The notes under the pieces: generated by a model
Databases searched by the model: none
The model's input: only the letters and a program-made list of their open reading frames with translations
Told to the model about the DNA's origin: nothing
Shown: piece after piece, positions 55,388-64,000 of the stretch
Layout of the letters: every line of letters begins with the position of its first letter
How positions within the stretch are numbered: position 1 is the first letter of the stretch
From: Betaproteobacteria bacterium
GTDB taxonomy: Bacteria; Pseudomonadota; Gammaproteobacteria; Burkholderiales; Casimicrobiaceae
NCBI GenBank assembly: GCA_004293675.1
Contig: READ01000019.1
Location: 1 to 64,000 of the forward strand
DNA length: 64,000 bases
Direction of reading: 5' to 3'
Program-made: the position numbers and the translations under genes

Positions 55388-56926
55388 ATGATCAAAGCGC
55401 TGCTTGATCGCGTTTTGCCGAAACGATCGCCCAAAAAACAAGTTGCCTCGGGCAAAGCGCTCGGCATCCGCCCCGAACAGATGAGCCGCAACGCGGTCTA
55501 CGTCTGTCAAAAACTCAAAGACGCTGGCTTCGACGCGTTCATCGTCGGCGGCGCAGTGCGCGACGCGCTGCTGGGCGTTGTGCCCAAAGACTTTGATGTG
55601 GCCACCAGCGCGCGCCCGGAACAGGTCAAAAACGTGTTTCGACGGGCCTTCATCATCGGTCGGCGATTCCGCTTGGTGCACGTGATGTTTGGCGACGAAA
55701 CTATTGAAGTGTCCACCTTTCGCAGCAACGCTGTGACCGGAGCCAAAGGCAGCGGCGGCGTCGAAGCCGATTCGACTGGGCGTATTACGTCGGACAACGT
55801 TTATGGCTCGCAGATTGACGACGCAGTGCGACGCGATTTCACCGTCAACGCGCTCTACTACGACCCAACGACCGATGAAGTCGTCGACTTTTTGGGCGGA
55901 CTCAAAGACATCGAAAAACGCTCGCTACGACTCATCGGTGAAGCCGAAACCCGCTACCGTGAAGACCCCGTTCGCATGCTTCGCGCGGTTCGCCTGTCGG
56001 TCAAGTTAGGTTGCACCATCGCTCGCGCGACGGCCGCACCGATCAAGAAACACGCGGCGTTGATTCAAAACGTGCCCGCTGCACGACTGTTTGACGAAAT
56101 TCAGAAATTACTCCTTTCGGGATACGCCAGCGCAACCTTGGCCGATCTGCGCAAACACGGCCTATCAAACGGCCTGCTGCCGCTGCTCGATCTGATCTAT
56201 GAGCAGCCGGGCGGGCAAAAATTCATTGAGCTCGCGCTCGACAATACTGATCGCCGCGTACGCGAAGACAAGCCCGTCTCGCCCGCGTTTTTGTTCGCGA
56301 GTCTGTTATGGCACGAAGTGCTAAAGCGCTGGAACGAATTGCAATCACGCGGCGAGCATCGCATTCCGGCCCTGCTGCAAGCGATGGAAGAAGTGCTCGA
56401 TGAGCAGCGCGAAACGATCACGCTGCCGCAACGATTTGCTGGGATCACGCGAGAGATTTGGTTGATGCAGCCGCGGTTCGAACAACGCACCAGCCGTGCG
56501 GCGCTTCGCGTCGTTGAACAGCCGCGTTTTCGTGCGGCGTACGACTTCCTGTTGCTCCGAGCGGCGGCGGGTGAAATCGAACAAGAGCTCGCTGATTGGT
56601 GGACGAACTTTATCGAATCCGACCCCGACATTCGGCAAGAGCTGATTAACCAACGATTGCGCGCCCAACAGCGTGGCCCGCGTGGCAATGGCAATGGCGG
56701 TGGCGGTCGTTTCTCACCGGGACGCCCCGAAAGTCGTGAGCGATCCGATTCTGCGCCGGTCGCTGCAGACGCCGAGGCCGAAACCACGCCCAGCGAAGGA
56801 GCCGGCGACAGCGATGGCGCCAAGCGCCGTCGGCGACGGGGCGGTCGCAACCGCAACAAACGAGACGCCAGCCAAGATCTGGCGCTGGCCACGGGCGAAA
56901 CACAGGGCGATCACGAGTCGCGATGA
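55388..56926 (+). CDS. pcnB: Poly(A) polymerase PcnB
   Basis: A 512-residue nucleotidyltransferase that adds 3' A-tails to RNA and marks it for decay. The class II head has IVGGAVRDALLG, KDFDVAT (catalytic Asp pair), RRDFTVNALYYD and the RNA-binding YREDPVRMLRAVRLSVKLG. The C-terminal 80 residues are Arg/Gly/Asp-rich, ending in RRRRRGGRNRNKRD, probably an RNA-binding tail. I take the ATG at 55388 with GGAG upstream; the frame is open from 55193, but that part includes the inverted repeat. folK overlaps its stop by four bases. Confidence 0.93.
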   Translation: MIKALLDRVLPKRSPKKQVASGKALGIRPEQMSRNAVYVCQKLKDAGFDAFIVGGAVRDALLGVVPKDFDVATSARPEQVKNVFRRAFIIGRRFRLVHVMFGDETIEVSTFRSNAVTGAKGSGGVEADSTGRITSDNVYGSQIDDAVRRDFTVNALYYDPTTDEVVDFLGGLKDIEKRSLRLIGEAETRYREDPVRMLRAVRLSVKLGCTIARATAAPIKKHAALIQNVPAARLFDEIQKLLLSGYASATLADLRKHGLSNGLLPLLDLIYEQPGGQKFIELALDNTDRRVREDKPVSPAFLFASLLWHEVLKRWNELQSRGEHRIPALLQAMEEVLDEQRETITLPQRFAGITREIWLMQPRFEQRTSRAALRVVEQPRFRAAYDFLLLRAAAGEIEQELADWWTNFIESDPDIRQELINQRLRAQQRGPRGNGNGGGGRFSPGRPESRERSDSAPVAADAEAETTPSEGAGDSDGAKRRRRRGGRNRNKRDASQDLALATGETQGDHESR

Positions 56927-57447
56927 ACCGCGAAACGACGCACAGAGTCTATTTGTCGTTGGGTGCCAATCTCGGCGACCCACTCCAGCAGTTGACCGAC
57001 GCGCTCAAAGCAATCCACGCGCTGCCCCGTTGCGACATCTCCGCGTGTTCGCCGGTCTACCAAACCGCCGTCGTGGGTAGCAGCCAGGTGCAGCCCGACT
57101 ACCTCAACTTAGTTGTGTCCGTTGAAACACAGCTCGCACCGCTTCCGCTGTGGCGCGAACTCACAGCGATCGAGTCAAAAATCGGTCGTCGGCGCAACGA
57201 TCATGAGCCAAGGAACTCCGCGCGAGTCGTTGATATTGATGTGCTGCTCTACGATCAATTGCGCATCGAGAGCCGCGAATTGACCGTGCCGCATCCGCGC
57301 ATGCATGAACGTGCGTTTGTACTTCGACCGCTACAAGATATTGCGCCCGCCGCCGTTAGCCCGACGCTGGGAGAATTGAGCGAGCTCATCGCCAAGCTAC
57401 CCCCGCAACGCATTGCTCGACACTCGGAGCCGCCCGCATGGATTTGA
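56923..57447 (+). CDS. folK: HPPK, 2-amino-4-hydroxy-6-hydroxymethyldihydropteridine diphosphokinase
   Basis: A 174-residue folate-pathway kinase, which pyrophosphorylates the pterin before DHPS acts. VYLSLGANLGDP opens the protein, and RVVDIDVLLYDQ carries the two metal-binding Asp residues; VPHPRMHERAFVLRPLQDI is the conserved C-terminal block. It overlaps pcnB by four bases and the following kinase gene by ten. Confidence 0.95.
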   Translation: MNRETTHRVYLSLGANLGDPLQQLTDALKAIHALPRCDISACSPVYQTAVVGSSQVQPDYLNLVVSVETQLAPLPLWRELTAIESKIGRRRNDHEPRNSARVVDIDVLLYDQLRIESRELTVPHPRMHERAFVLRPLQDIAPAAVSPTLGELSELIAKLPPQRIARHSEPPAWI

Positions 57448-58082
57448 ACCAACTTCGCTACGTTGTCATTGAAGGGGCCATCGGATCGGGCAAGACGAGT
57501 CTCGCCCGTTTGCTGGCCAATCGATTTCGCGCCGAAACGATTCTTGAAGCCCCCAATGACAATCCGTTCATCGAACGCTTTTACGCGGATCGCCCGCGCT
57601 ACGCGCTGGCAACGCAGATCAATTTTCTGTTTCAGCGTGCGGATCAGTTGCGACCTATTGCACAGGCAGGTCTATTTTCACAACGGGTGATCTCTGATTT
57701 CCTGCTCGATAAAGATGCCCTGTTCGCACGGCTCAATTTGAGCGATGATGAGCTTTCGTTGTATGAAAAGATTTATGCGTTCTTGAAGCCGCAAGCGCCA
57801 GCCCCCGATTTGGTCATTGTGCTCAGCGCTTCGATCGATAAATTGCTCACGCGCGTACAGCAGCGTGGCATTAGTTACGAACAAGGCATCGACGAGACGT
57901 ATCTGGCGCGATTGTCCGATGCGTACGTGCGCTACTTTCACGACTACGACGGTGCCCCGGTGCTGTTCGTAAACACCGACGGGATCAACTTTGTCAACGA
58001 TCCGGCGCACCTTGATTTGCTGATTGATCGCATCAATCGCATGCGCGGTCGTCGAGAATCCTTCAGCATGACAACGGCATAG
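57438..58082 (+). CDS. Deoxynucleoside kinase
   Basis: A 214-residue dNK/thymidylate-kinase-like enzyme. The P-loop is IEGAIGSGKTSLARLL; FSQRVISDFLLDKDALFARLNL contains the DR/DF-type substrate region, and LLTRVQQRGISYEQGI resembles the lid with its Arg. It phosphorylates deoxynucleosides; the exact base preference is unclear. In the common Burkholderiales order pcnB-folK-deoxynucleoside kinase. The ATG lies inside the folK 3' end. Confidence 0.9.
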   Translation: MDLNQLRYVVIEGAIGSGKTSLARLLANRFRAETILEAPNDNPFIERFYADRPRYALATQINFLFQRADQLRPIAQAGLFSQRVISDFLLDKDALFARLNLSDDELSLYEKIYAFLKPQAPAPDLVIVLSASIDKLLTRVQQRGISYEQGIDETYLARLSDAYVRYFHDYDGAPVLFVNTDGINFVNDPAHLDLLIDRINRMRGRRESFSMTTA

Positions 58083-58164
58083 TTTTTTGGGGCGTATTGT
58101 TAGACCGGTGGACGGAAGTTACACTGCGACAAATACTATTCGGGGGCGAAGTTTGTCAGACGTG

Positions 58165-60183
58165 ATGCAAGACGGAAAGCGAGAAGCGCATTGGCCAATC
58201 GTGCATCGTCTATCGCCGCTGGTTGCTGCACGTTTTTCGTTGGCGGTGATTGCTTTGGCCTCCACCAACACCGATGCGCTTTCACTAGGACGCGAGCGGG
58301 TTGAATCCTACCTCGGGCAAGCGCTTCGAATTACTTATCCGATCGTTAGTAGCGCCAATGAAGCGTACGACGAAAAGTGTTTCAAGCTCGCCACCGTCAA
58401 TCGCAGCGATGGCATTCCCAATCTACTCCAAGCCGCGCTCACCGTTGACAGTGCTAGACGCCAGCTGATCGTACGGGGCCAGGGCTTTGCTGAAGAGCCC
58501 GTAATTCGTTTGGCGATTGATGTCGGTTGCGACGTTCCGCTACGACGAGAATATGTCGTACTGCTCGATCCCGCGCCCGCCATTGCGCCGCCGGTCGTCG
58601 TCGCATCGGAGTCGGTTGCACCAACGCCACCGTCCGTCGCAGCGCCCAACGGCACGTCGAGTGCCGCTGCCAGCGTCACGCCATCCGCCGCCGCGCCGAA
58701 AACGCCAAAATTTGTCGCGCCACGCGCGCCACTTTCGAATAAAGCGCTACCGGTTGCTGCGGCTCAAGTCGATCAAAAGGTTGTACGAAGCACGCCTCGA
58801 AGCGCTGTTGCAGCGACGAAAAAGGGCGGTGACCGACTCAGCGTTCAGGGCGCGGGTGCTGGCAGCGTTGATGTCGCAGACGCGGGACTGGCGGCGTTGG
58901 CGGTACCGCGCTTAAAGATTTCCAGCGACATCCCCGTCTTTGCCACGACGCTTTCGCAGTCGGGCGCGCCATCGGGTGATGAATTGGGCGCTGCCATCGC
59001 AAAGGAGCGCCGCGCGCGCCTGCTGGCCACGCCGATCGACGAGGATATCGCGCCGCGGCTCGAAGCCGATTTGGTCGTTGCGAAACGACGGCTGGCCGAG
59101 GTACAGGCACAACTCTCGGTGAGCGGGGCCATGCCAGCTGCAGCGTCCGCCGCAACAGCACCAGCGGCATCGAACGCCCCAAGCGCGAACCCCAAAGCGA
59201 CAGCTACGCCCCCCAAAGCCGCCGCGCCCGCCAGCAATGCCGAGTTTGAGTGGTGGTGGATCGCCGGTGCGCTCGCTCTGATCGGTGGCCTCGGGGCATT
59301 GTTTGTTTCGCGTCGACGGCAAGCCGCGAAAATCGCGGCTACAGCTTCTCCGCTGGCCGATGACGTCACGGTCGTCACACTCTCCGAAGACCCGGACGAC
59401 ACCTACCAGGACAACGTCTACGTTCGCGCGGTCAACAAGACCGCATCTACTAGCGACGGGGCGACGGCAATGGCAACGGCGGCGCCCCCGTCGATTCCGA
59501 CTCAGCGACAAAGCTCGGCTCAGGCCGAAAAGGTTGCGGCTGAACAGCTCGCCAGCCCCCTCTTTCAGCTCAGCGATACCGAATCAAGCGTTCACGTTTC
59601 TGAGCTTTCGCACGTCACCGATGAAGCACAGGTATTCGCCGATTTGGGGCTCAATGATCAGGCTATTGCGGTGCTCCAGGAACACATCACGAGCCATTCG
59701 ACCGAACGCCCCTCGCCGGCCGTTTGGCTGATGCTGTTTGATCTGCTGCGGCGCACTAACCGTCGCGCGGACTACGATGCGCTTTCGCCGCAATTTCGTA
59801 GCCACTTCAATGGGCGAATGCCCGATTGGGAAAGCTACGGCACGGAGCTGGCGCTCGATGATGGTCTCGAAGCCTTTCCGCATTTGGTGGCTCGAATTGA
59901 GCGCGATTGGGCCACGCCCGATGCGCGAAAATTTCTCGATGAGTTGCTCTATGACAATCGGGGTGGCTCGCGTCTGGGCTTTTCGCTGGCAGCGTACCGA
60001 GATCTGCTGCTGTTGATGCAGATTCACGATGACCTAGCCGCTCACGGCCAACTCGGTGGCAACAGCGCCCGTGAATCCCGCGGCGCCGACGACAACGACG
60101 GCACGCCGAAGTGGGATTTGTCACTTGACATTGTTGAGCCCGCAAAACCCGGCGAACTTGAAGCATTTCTCAAGGCGAAGTAA
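58165..60183 (+). CDS. FimV/HubP-family polar protein
   Basis: A 672-residue envelope protein. A long N-terminal signal-like region (about 1-40) ends in TNTDALSLG, followed by the FimV N-terminal domain (YLGQALRITYPIVSS and GFAEEPVIRLAIDVGCD). After an Ala/Pro/Thr-rich linker there is a single membrane helix (WWWIAGALALIGGLGALFV, about 386-405), then a cytoplasmic acidic part and the FimV C-terminal domain (VFADLGLNDQAIAVLQEHI). I see no LysM motif. Relatives organise the cell pole and type IV pili. Start: ATG at 58165; a TTG at 58087 is the alternative. Confidence 0.85.
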   Translation: MQDGKREAHWPIVHRLSPLVAARFSLAVIALASTNTDALSLGRERVESYLGQALRITYPIVSSANEAYDEKCFKLATVNRSDGIPNLLQAALTVDSARRQLIVRGQGFAEEPVIRLAIDVGCDVPLRREYVVLLDPAPAIAPPVVVASESVAPTPPSVAAPNGTSSAAASVTPSAAAPKTPKFVAPRAPLSNKALPVAAAQVDQKVVRSTPRSAVAATKKGGDRLSVQGAGAGSVDVADAGLAALAVPRLKISSDIPVFATTLSQSGAPSGDELGAAIAKERRARLLATPIDEDIAPRLEADLVVAKRRLAEVQAQLSVSGAMPAAASAATAPAASNAPSANPKATATPPKAAAPASNAEFEWWWIAGALALIGGLGALFVSRRRQAAKIAATASPLADDVTVVTLSEDPDDTYQDNVYVRAVNKTASTSDGATAMATAAPPSIPTQRQSSAQAEKVAAEQLASPLFQLSDTESSVHVSELSHVTDEAQVFADLGLNDQAIAVLQEHITSHSTERPSPAVWLMLFDLLRRTNRRADYDALSPQFRSHFNGRMPDWESYGTELALDDGLEAFPHLVARIERDWATPDARKFLDELLYDNRGGSRLGFSLAAYRDLLLLMQIHDDLAAHGQLGGNSARESRGADDNDGTPKWDLSLDIVEPAKPGELEAFLKAK

Positions 60184-60228
60184 GTAAATCGGCGGCGTCG
60201 TCCTCCGGTCCAAAAGCGCTAAAACGAG

Positions 60229-60828
60229 CTAAGGCAGCGCCTCACAAAACGGGCGGCGAATGGTCATGCCACCGGTTTGCGGCGTGACCAGAAACGCGCA
60301 CGCATCATAGCCCTGCGCTTTGATTCGCCCGATGATTTCAGCGATCACCTCGACCGGCAATGTTTGTTTGCGAGCCAACACCCAGCCATAGCGGCGCGAC
60401 GGATGCCCCACCACCGCCCATTGGTAATTGGGGTCGAGCTCAATCACCCAGTAGTCACCGCCGGCCCAGAATCGATAGTCTCCAAAGAGCTTGAAGAAGC
60501 TGACTTCGAGCTTTGCTTCGACGGCCGAATCAAAGCGACGCGCGCGACCCTCCGCTTTCTTGCGACCACCGTCCTCGCGAGTACAGGTGTTTTCAACGCG
60601 CAGCTCGCCGGATTCGAGCAAACTGTATTCAGCTACCGTGTCGCGCACGCATTCACGCTGAAAAAACTGCGGAATTGAAGCGATCTCATTCCAACGGCCC
60701 AAGTAGCGCTGCAAATCAAGGCGTTCCTTGGCCTTGACATCGGCTGCCAACGCGGCGCTACCGCTCATTGACAGCACGCCGCCCAGACACAAAGCCGCGA
60801 TACCGCTGCCAAATTTACGCTGAGTCAT
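60229..60828 (-). CDS. Lipocalin family protein (Blc-like)
   Basis: A 199-residue exported protein. The signal peptide ends SGSAALAAD, a type I site; there is no clear lipobox, unlike E. coli Blc. LQRYLGRWNEIASIPQFFQREC is the lipocalin GxW block, and DYWVIELDPNYQWAVVGHPSRRYGWVLARK the second signature. It probably binds a lipid or other hydrophobic ligand in the periplasm. I take the ATG at 60828; a TTG five codons earlier is less likely. Confidence 0.9.
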   Translation of the reverse strand: MTQRKFGSGIAALCLGGVLSMSGSAALAADVKAKERLDLQRYLGRWNEIASIPQFFQRECVRDTVAEYSLLESGELRVENTCTREDGGRKKAEGRARRFDSAVEAKLEVSFFKLFGDYRFWAGGDYWVIELDPNYQWAVVGHPSRRYGWVLARKQTLPVEVIAEIIGRIKAQGYDACAFLVTPQTGGMTIRRPFCEALP

Positions 60829-60843
60829 ATGTTTCAAATCCAA

Positions 60844-61644
60844 TCAATAGCCTGTTGACACCTTGGGTTCGCTGCCCGCCGGTGGCGGTGCCAGCGCCGC
60901 AGCGACTGCGGCTTTGGCGGCGTTGCTAAGCAAGCTGCCTTCGTGCGTCAAGGTCACCAAATCGAAACCCTGCACACGGCGAATCGCACCGACGGCACCG
61001 CTTGCGCAAAAGATCCCCGCAAATTTATTGAAGTGTTTTGCCCGCGCCAAGATGTGCGCGATCATGTCAATACAGCGCTGATCAGTCAAATCAGTGCCCG
61101 GACGCGCACCGAGTACGAGCGCAAGATCGTTGGGGCCAATGTAGATGCCGTCGAGTCCGGGCGTTGCCAAAATATCATCCAAATTCTTGATGCCCTCTAA
61201 CGTTTCGATCATCGCAAACGTGACGATCGTGTCGTTGGCATGATCGAAGTAATCCGCGCCGCCGTATAGCAGTCCGCGCGCCGGGCCGTAACTGCGCATC
61301 CCAGCAGGCGCGTAGCGGCATGCGCCAACCAAGCGCTCAGCTTCGGCTCGGTTGTTAATCATCGGGCAAATTACGCCATAAGCGCCCGCGTCGAGCAAAT
61401 GCATGATGATGGCCGTGTCGTTCCACGGTGCGCGAACGATCGGCACGGTTGGCGTAGCCGAGAGCGCTTGCAACATCGGTAGCGCTTGATTGAAATCAAA
61501 CATGCCGTGCTGGCAATCAACGGTCACGCTGTCGAAACCGGCGTGCCCCATCAACTCCGCGGAATAGGACGAGCCCAGTGAGAGCCAACCGTTGGTCGTG
61601 CACTCACCGCGCAACATCTTTTGTTTAATTAAGTTGGGCTTCAT
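60844..61644 (-). CDS. HpcH/HpaI aldolase family protein
   Basis: A 266-residue class II, metal-dependent aldolase. WLSLGSSYSAELMGHAGFDSVTVDCQHGMFD opens the barrel with the catalytic His; PIVRAPWNDTAIIMHLLDAGAYGVICPMINN carries the conserved Arg; AMIETLEGIKNLDDILATPGLDGIYIGPNDLALVLG holds the metal-binding Glu and Asp. It cleaves a 2-keto-hydroxy acid to pyruvate and an aldehyde; the substrate is not certain. The C-terminal tail is Ala/Pro-rich. It lies 15 bases upstream of the lipocalin gene, likely co-transcribed. Confidence 0.9.
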   Translation of the reverse strand: MKPNLIKQKMLRGECTTNGWLSLGSSYSAELMGHAGFDSVTVDCQHGMFDFNQALPMLQALSATPTVPIVRAPWNDTAIIMHLLDAGAYGVICPMINNRAEAERLVGACRYAPAGMRSYGPARGLLYGGADYFDHANDTIVTFAMIETLEGIKNLDDILATPGLDGIYIGPNDLALVLGARPGTDLTDQRCIDMIAHILARAKHFNKFAGIFCASGAVGAIRRVQGFDLVTLTHEGSLLSNAAKAAVAAALAPPPAGSEPKVSTGY

Positions 61645-61676
61645 TACGAATCCTTAATGCTTTCAATTTCGTGCGA

Positions 61677-62843
61677 CTAACCGGCTCGCAACGAGTCAAC
61701 AATTTCCATCCGCGCCGCTTTGAAGCTTGGCAGAAAACCGCCAACGACGCCCATCACCACAGCAAACAACATTGATTTCAACACGATGGCTGGCGTTAAA
61801 TAGAAGCCAAACGACAGCTGTGAAAACGACGCAAAATTCAGTGTGCTCACGGTGAGAAGCTGCAGAAACGTCGCGGCTCCAAGCCCAACGACACCGCCGA
61901 GCACAGCCAGCAACACCGATTCGCCCAAGAACGCCCAGAGTATCGACGCTCTTCGAAAGCCCAATGCCCGCAGTGTTCCGATTTCACCCACGCGGCTGGC
62001 CACCGCCGAGTACATCGTGATCGCCGCACCAATGATGGCACCGATCGAAAAGATGATCGACAGCGCCAGTCCAAGAATCGACAAAAACGTTGAAAGCGCA
62101 CGACTCTGCTCTTCGTAAAACGCGGGCTCGGCTTTGACGTCGAGCTTTAATCGAACATCGCCTTCGATTGATTTTTGTACGCGCTCAAGCGCCGAGCTGT
62201 CGGCGAGCCGAACCACCATCGATGAATACGCAACCCGTCGAAACGCTTGCCCTAGTTGCTCGGCGTCGCCCCAGGCTTCGGAATCAAAGCCAGACGATTG
62301 GCCGTCAAACACGCCGACGATCAACCAGTCACGCGCCGCGAATCGAATCGTGTCGCCAACGTCCATATTGGCAAAGCCACTGTTGACGTTTTTGCCGACC
62401 ACGATTTCGCTCGCACCCGGCTGCATCCAGCGCCCGGCTTTGAGCGCCACTTGCGGTCGCAACGTAATGCCCATGGGCGACATGCCGCGAACAATCACGT
62501 TTTGTGGGCGTGAGTCACCTTTCTTGGGAGCACCAATGAGCACGACGATTTCGCGCGACGACATCGGCGCGCCTGATGCATCGCGCGCGACGTCGGGAAG
62601 CGTTTCGATGAGTGCCGCTTGATCGCGCGACACGCCGCTTTGAATTTCAGTTTGCGCCCCTTGGCGAAGCAAAATCGCGTTGTCCCAACTACCGGTGCCA
62701 ACCAAAGTTTTTTTGAGCCCTGCATCAAGCATCAACACCGCGGCAAATACAAAAACAACGAGCGCCATACCGCCCGCAGTGAGCACCGTGGTGAGTCGTC
62801 GCGTCCATAGATTTCGCGCGATGTAGGTGAGCGGAAGTTTCAT
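61677..62843 (-). CDS. ABC transporter permease, FtsX/MacB type (first)
   Basis: A 388-residue membrane protein: one N-terminal helix (TVLTAGGMALVVFVFAAVLML), a large extracytoplasmic MacB-like domain (about 40-260), and three C-terminal helices with RVGEIGTLRALGFRRASILWAF, the FtsX core. It is 12 bases downstream of a second permease of the same kind. The ATPase and adaptor are presumably beyond the window. The pair fits a MacB-like or DevC-like exporter of unknown substrate. Confidence 0.9.
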   Translation of the reverse strand: MKLPLTYIARNLWTRRLTTVLTAGGMALVVFVFAAVLMLDAGLKKTLVGTGSWDNAILLRQGAQTEIQSGVSRDQAALIETLPDVARDASGAPMSSREIVVLIGAPKKGDSRPQNVIVRGMSPMGITLRPQVALKAGRWMQPGASEIVVGKNVNSGFANMDVGDTIRFAARDWLIVGVFDGQSSGFDSEAWGDAEQLGQAFRRVAYSSMVVRLADSSALERVQKSIEGDVRLKLDVKAEPAFYEEQSRALSTFLSILGLALSIIFSIGAIIGAAITMYSAVASRVGEIGTLRALGFRRASILWAFLGESVLLAVLGGVVGLGAATFLQLLTVSTLNFASFSQLSFGFYLTPAIVLKSMLFAVVMGVVGGFLPSFKAARMEIVDSLRAG

Positions 62844-62855
62844 CGTTTGCTCGGT

Positions 62856-64000
62856 CTAGGCAACATGCCGCAACCCGTCAACAATTTTGATTCGTGCGCT
62901 GCGGATCGCAGGCACGATGGCGGCCAACAAACCGACCACAACCATGCTGGCAAATTGCCACACCAATGTTTCGTCGGAGACGCGAAACACTGGAAAAATG
63001 GATCCGATCATCGACTTAAACGCCGCCGTCACTGGAAAGGAAACGGCGATACCAATCAGCGCGCCCAACAGCGTGATCGCGATCGATTCGCCGATGACCA
63101 ATCGGGACACAAACGAGGGCGCGAAACCGAGCGCTTTGAGCGTGGCGTACTCGCTGATTCGTTCGCGCGCAGCCATGGCCATGGTGTTGGCAACGACCGC
63201 CAAAATGATGAAGATCACCACGAAACTCACGATGCGAATGGCAGCAATGATCGCTTCTGATTGCGCAACAAATCCAAGCTGAAACGCCTTTTCAGTTTCG
63301 GTGAGCGTCTCGGCGAGGGAATTCTTGAACTCGGCATCGATAGCCTGGCTCATTTCGGCGGATCGCTGCGCGTCTTTGATTCCCACCACGAGCACGCCGG
63401 TTCGATCAGCCGCCCGAGGGAAGCTGACTTTCAGGCGCTCGTTTAAATAGTCCCAGTGGAAATAGAGCTGGCGCGTGAGCGTACCTTCGTCGCGGCCTTC
63501 GTAGATGCCGCGTACGGTGAATTCCCATGTGCCTGGATAAATGGTGCCTTGAATGGGAATTTTGTCGCCGATTTTCCAGCCGTATTGATCGGCAATCGCG
63601 CGGCCAACAATCGTGCCGGTGCGGTCGCGAAGCATCGCTTGCATTTGCTCGGGCGGGAGCACGTATTCGGGATAGAGCTCGAAATGAACAGGCAATGTCA
63701 CCGCGAACTGCGGAAAAAAATTCTTCGGTTCTTGATAAATGCCGCCGAACCAATTGCTCATGCTGATGAGCGAAACCCCGTCAACACCCTTCACCCGCTC
63801 GCGGTAGTACGTAGGCAAAGTGAACGTCAGCGAAATCGCATTCCGAGTGATGAGCCGGTTGCCAGAGGCCGCATCCGAGCCTGCATACCAAGCGTCTACG
63901 ACCGTTCGGAGCAGCCCGAAGGCAACGACTGCTACCACGAGCCCCAACAGCGTCAGGGCGCTCCTCAAGCGGGCGCGAAAGATGTTTTTGAGGATGAGTT
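62856..64000 (-). CDS. ABC transporter permease, FtsX/MacB type (second), partial
   Basis: The first bases of this gene are outside the window. A start could be placed at TTG 63968, but the frame stays open to the window edge, and the extra codons read LILKNIFRARLRSALTLLG, the usual cytoplasmic lead-in and first helix of FtsX-type permeases. The visible part has one N-terminal helix, an extracytoplasmic domain and three C-terminal helices with RISEYATLKALGFAPSFV. Paired with the permease at 61677-62843. Confidence 0.88.
   Translation of the reverse strand, partial: LILKNIFRARLRSALTLLGLVVAVVAFGLLRTVVDAWYAGSDAASGNRLITRNAISLTFTLPTYYRERVKGVDGVSLISMSNWFGGIYQEPKNFFPQFAVTLPVHFELYPEYVLPPEQMQAMLRDRTGTIVGRAIADQYGWKIGDKIPIQGTIYPGTWEFTVRGIYEGRDEGTLTRQLYFHWDYLNERLKVSFPRAADRTGVLVVGIKDAQRSAEMSQAIDAEFKNSLAETLTETEKAFQLGFVAQSEAIIAAIRIVSFVVIFIILAVVANTMAMAARERISEYATLKALGFAPSFVSRLVIGESIAITLLGALIGIAVSFPVTAAFKSMIGSIFPVFRVSDETLVWQFASMVVVGLLAAIVPAIRSARIKIVDGLRHVA

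Overview
The window reads as a chromosomal segment of a betaproteobacterium, most likely in or near Burkholderiales. The evidence is the gene order secA / M23 peptidase / DUF721, argJ / DUF815 ATPase / mutT, pcnB-folK-dgk, purM / AI-2E permease / hda and purN-DUF3108, together with a FimV/HubP-like protein and TctE/TctD-type two-component genes. Base composition is moderately GC-rich with short AT-rich islands. I see no rRNA, tRNA, transposase, integrase other than XerD, prophage or CRISPR array. Gene density is high and most genes are housekeeping.

Layout: 1-0.4 kb is a cluster of palindromic REP-like repeats. 0.4-4.2 kb (minus) holds a circularly permuted ATP-grasp / alpha-E peptide-ligase-like pair plus an MFS exporter. 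4.5-5.8 kb encodes a glycosyltransferase-methyltransferase fusion. 6.2-9.1 kb holds LolC/E-type permease, LolD and an EamA permease. 9.1-12.6 kb (minus) encodes a PAS-GGDEF-EAL protein, a HAD phosphatase and a TauE/SafE permease. 12.7-15.3 kb has a secreted DsrE-like protein, a 2TM protein and a LytS/LytTR system whose kinase gene carries an in-frame amber codon. 15.3-20.7 kb (minus) is purM-purN-DUF3108-DUF3667-RsmB-like. 20.7-25.8 kb (plus) is AI-2E permease, hda, two tandem copies of a small exported Ala/Pro/Lys-rich protein, mnmA and an orphan secreted protein. 25.8-38.6 kb (minus) holds a deacetylase-family enzyme followed by the most interesting metabolic block. 38.9-42.2 kb (plus) is xerD, ybaK-like, PP2C and FHA. 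42.3-55.1 kb (mostly minus) is a TctE/TctD-like system, mutT, DUF815, argJ, secA, M23, DUF721 (plus), a second LytS/LytTR system and ppa. 55.4-60.2 kb (plus) is pcnB, folK, dgk, fimV. 60.2-64 kb (minus) is a lipocalin, an HpcH/HpaI aldolase and two FtsX-type permeases, the last cut by the window edge.

The block at 27.0-38.6 kb has nine co-oriented genes: a fused 5-oxoprolinase/hydantoinase, two complete TRAP transporters (dctPQM twice), a DUF1445 protein (the D-glutamate cyclase family) and a LysR regulator. The simplest reading is uptake of pyroglutamate (5-oxoproline) or a related acid and its conversion to glutamate. This is an inference from family membership and neighbourhood.

The second theme is intergenic repeats. 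At least seven unrelated small palindromic families occur in 64 kb. One of them, an AT-rich element of about 90 bp made of two inverted palindromes, appears six times, always between genes; one copy supplies the stop codon of a histidine kinase. Another, GC-rich, family sits in frame inside the oxoprolinase gene.
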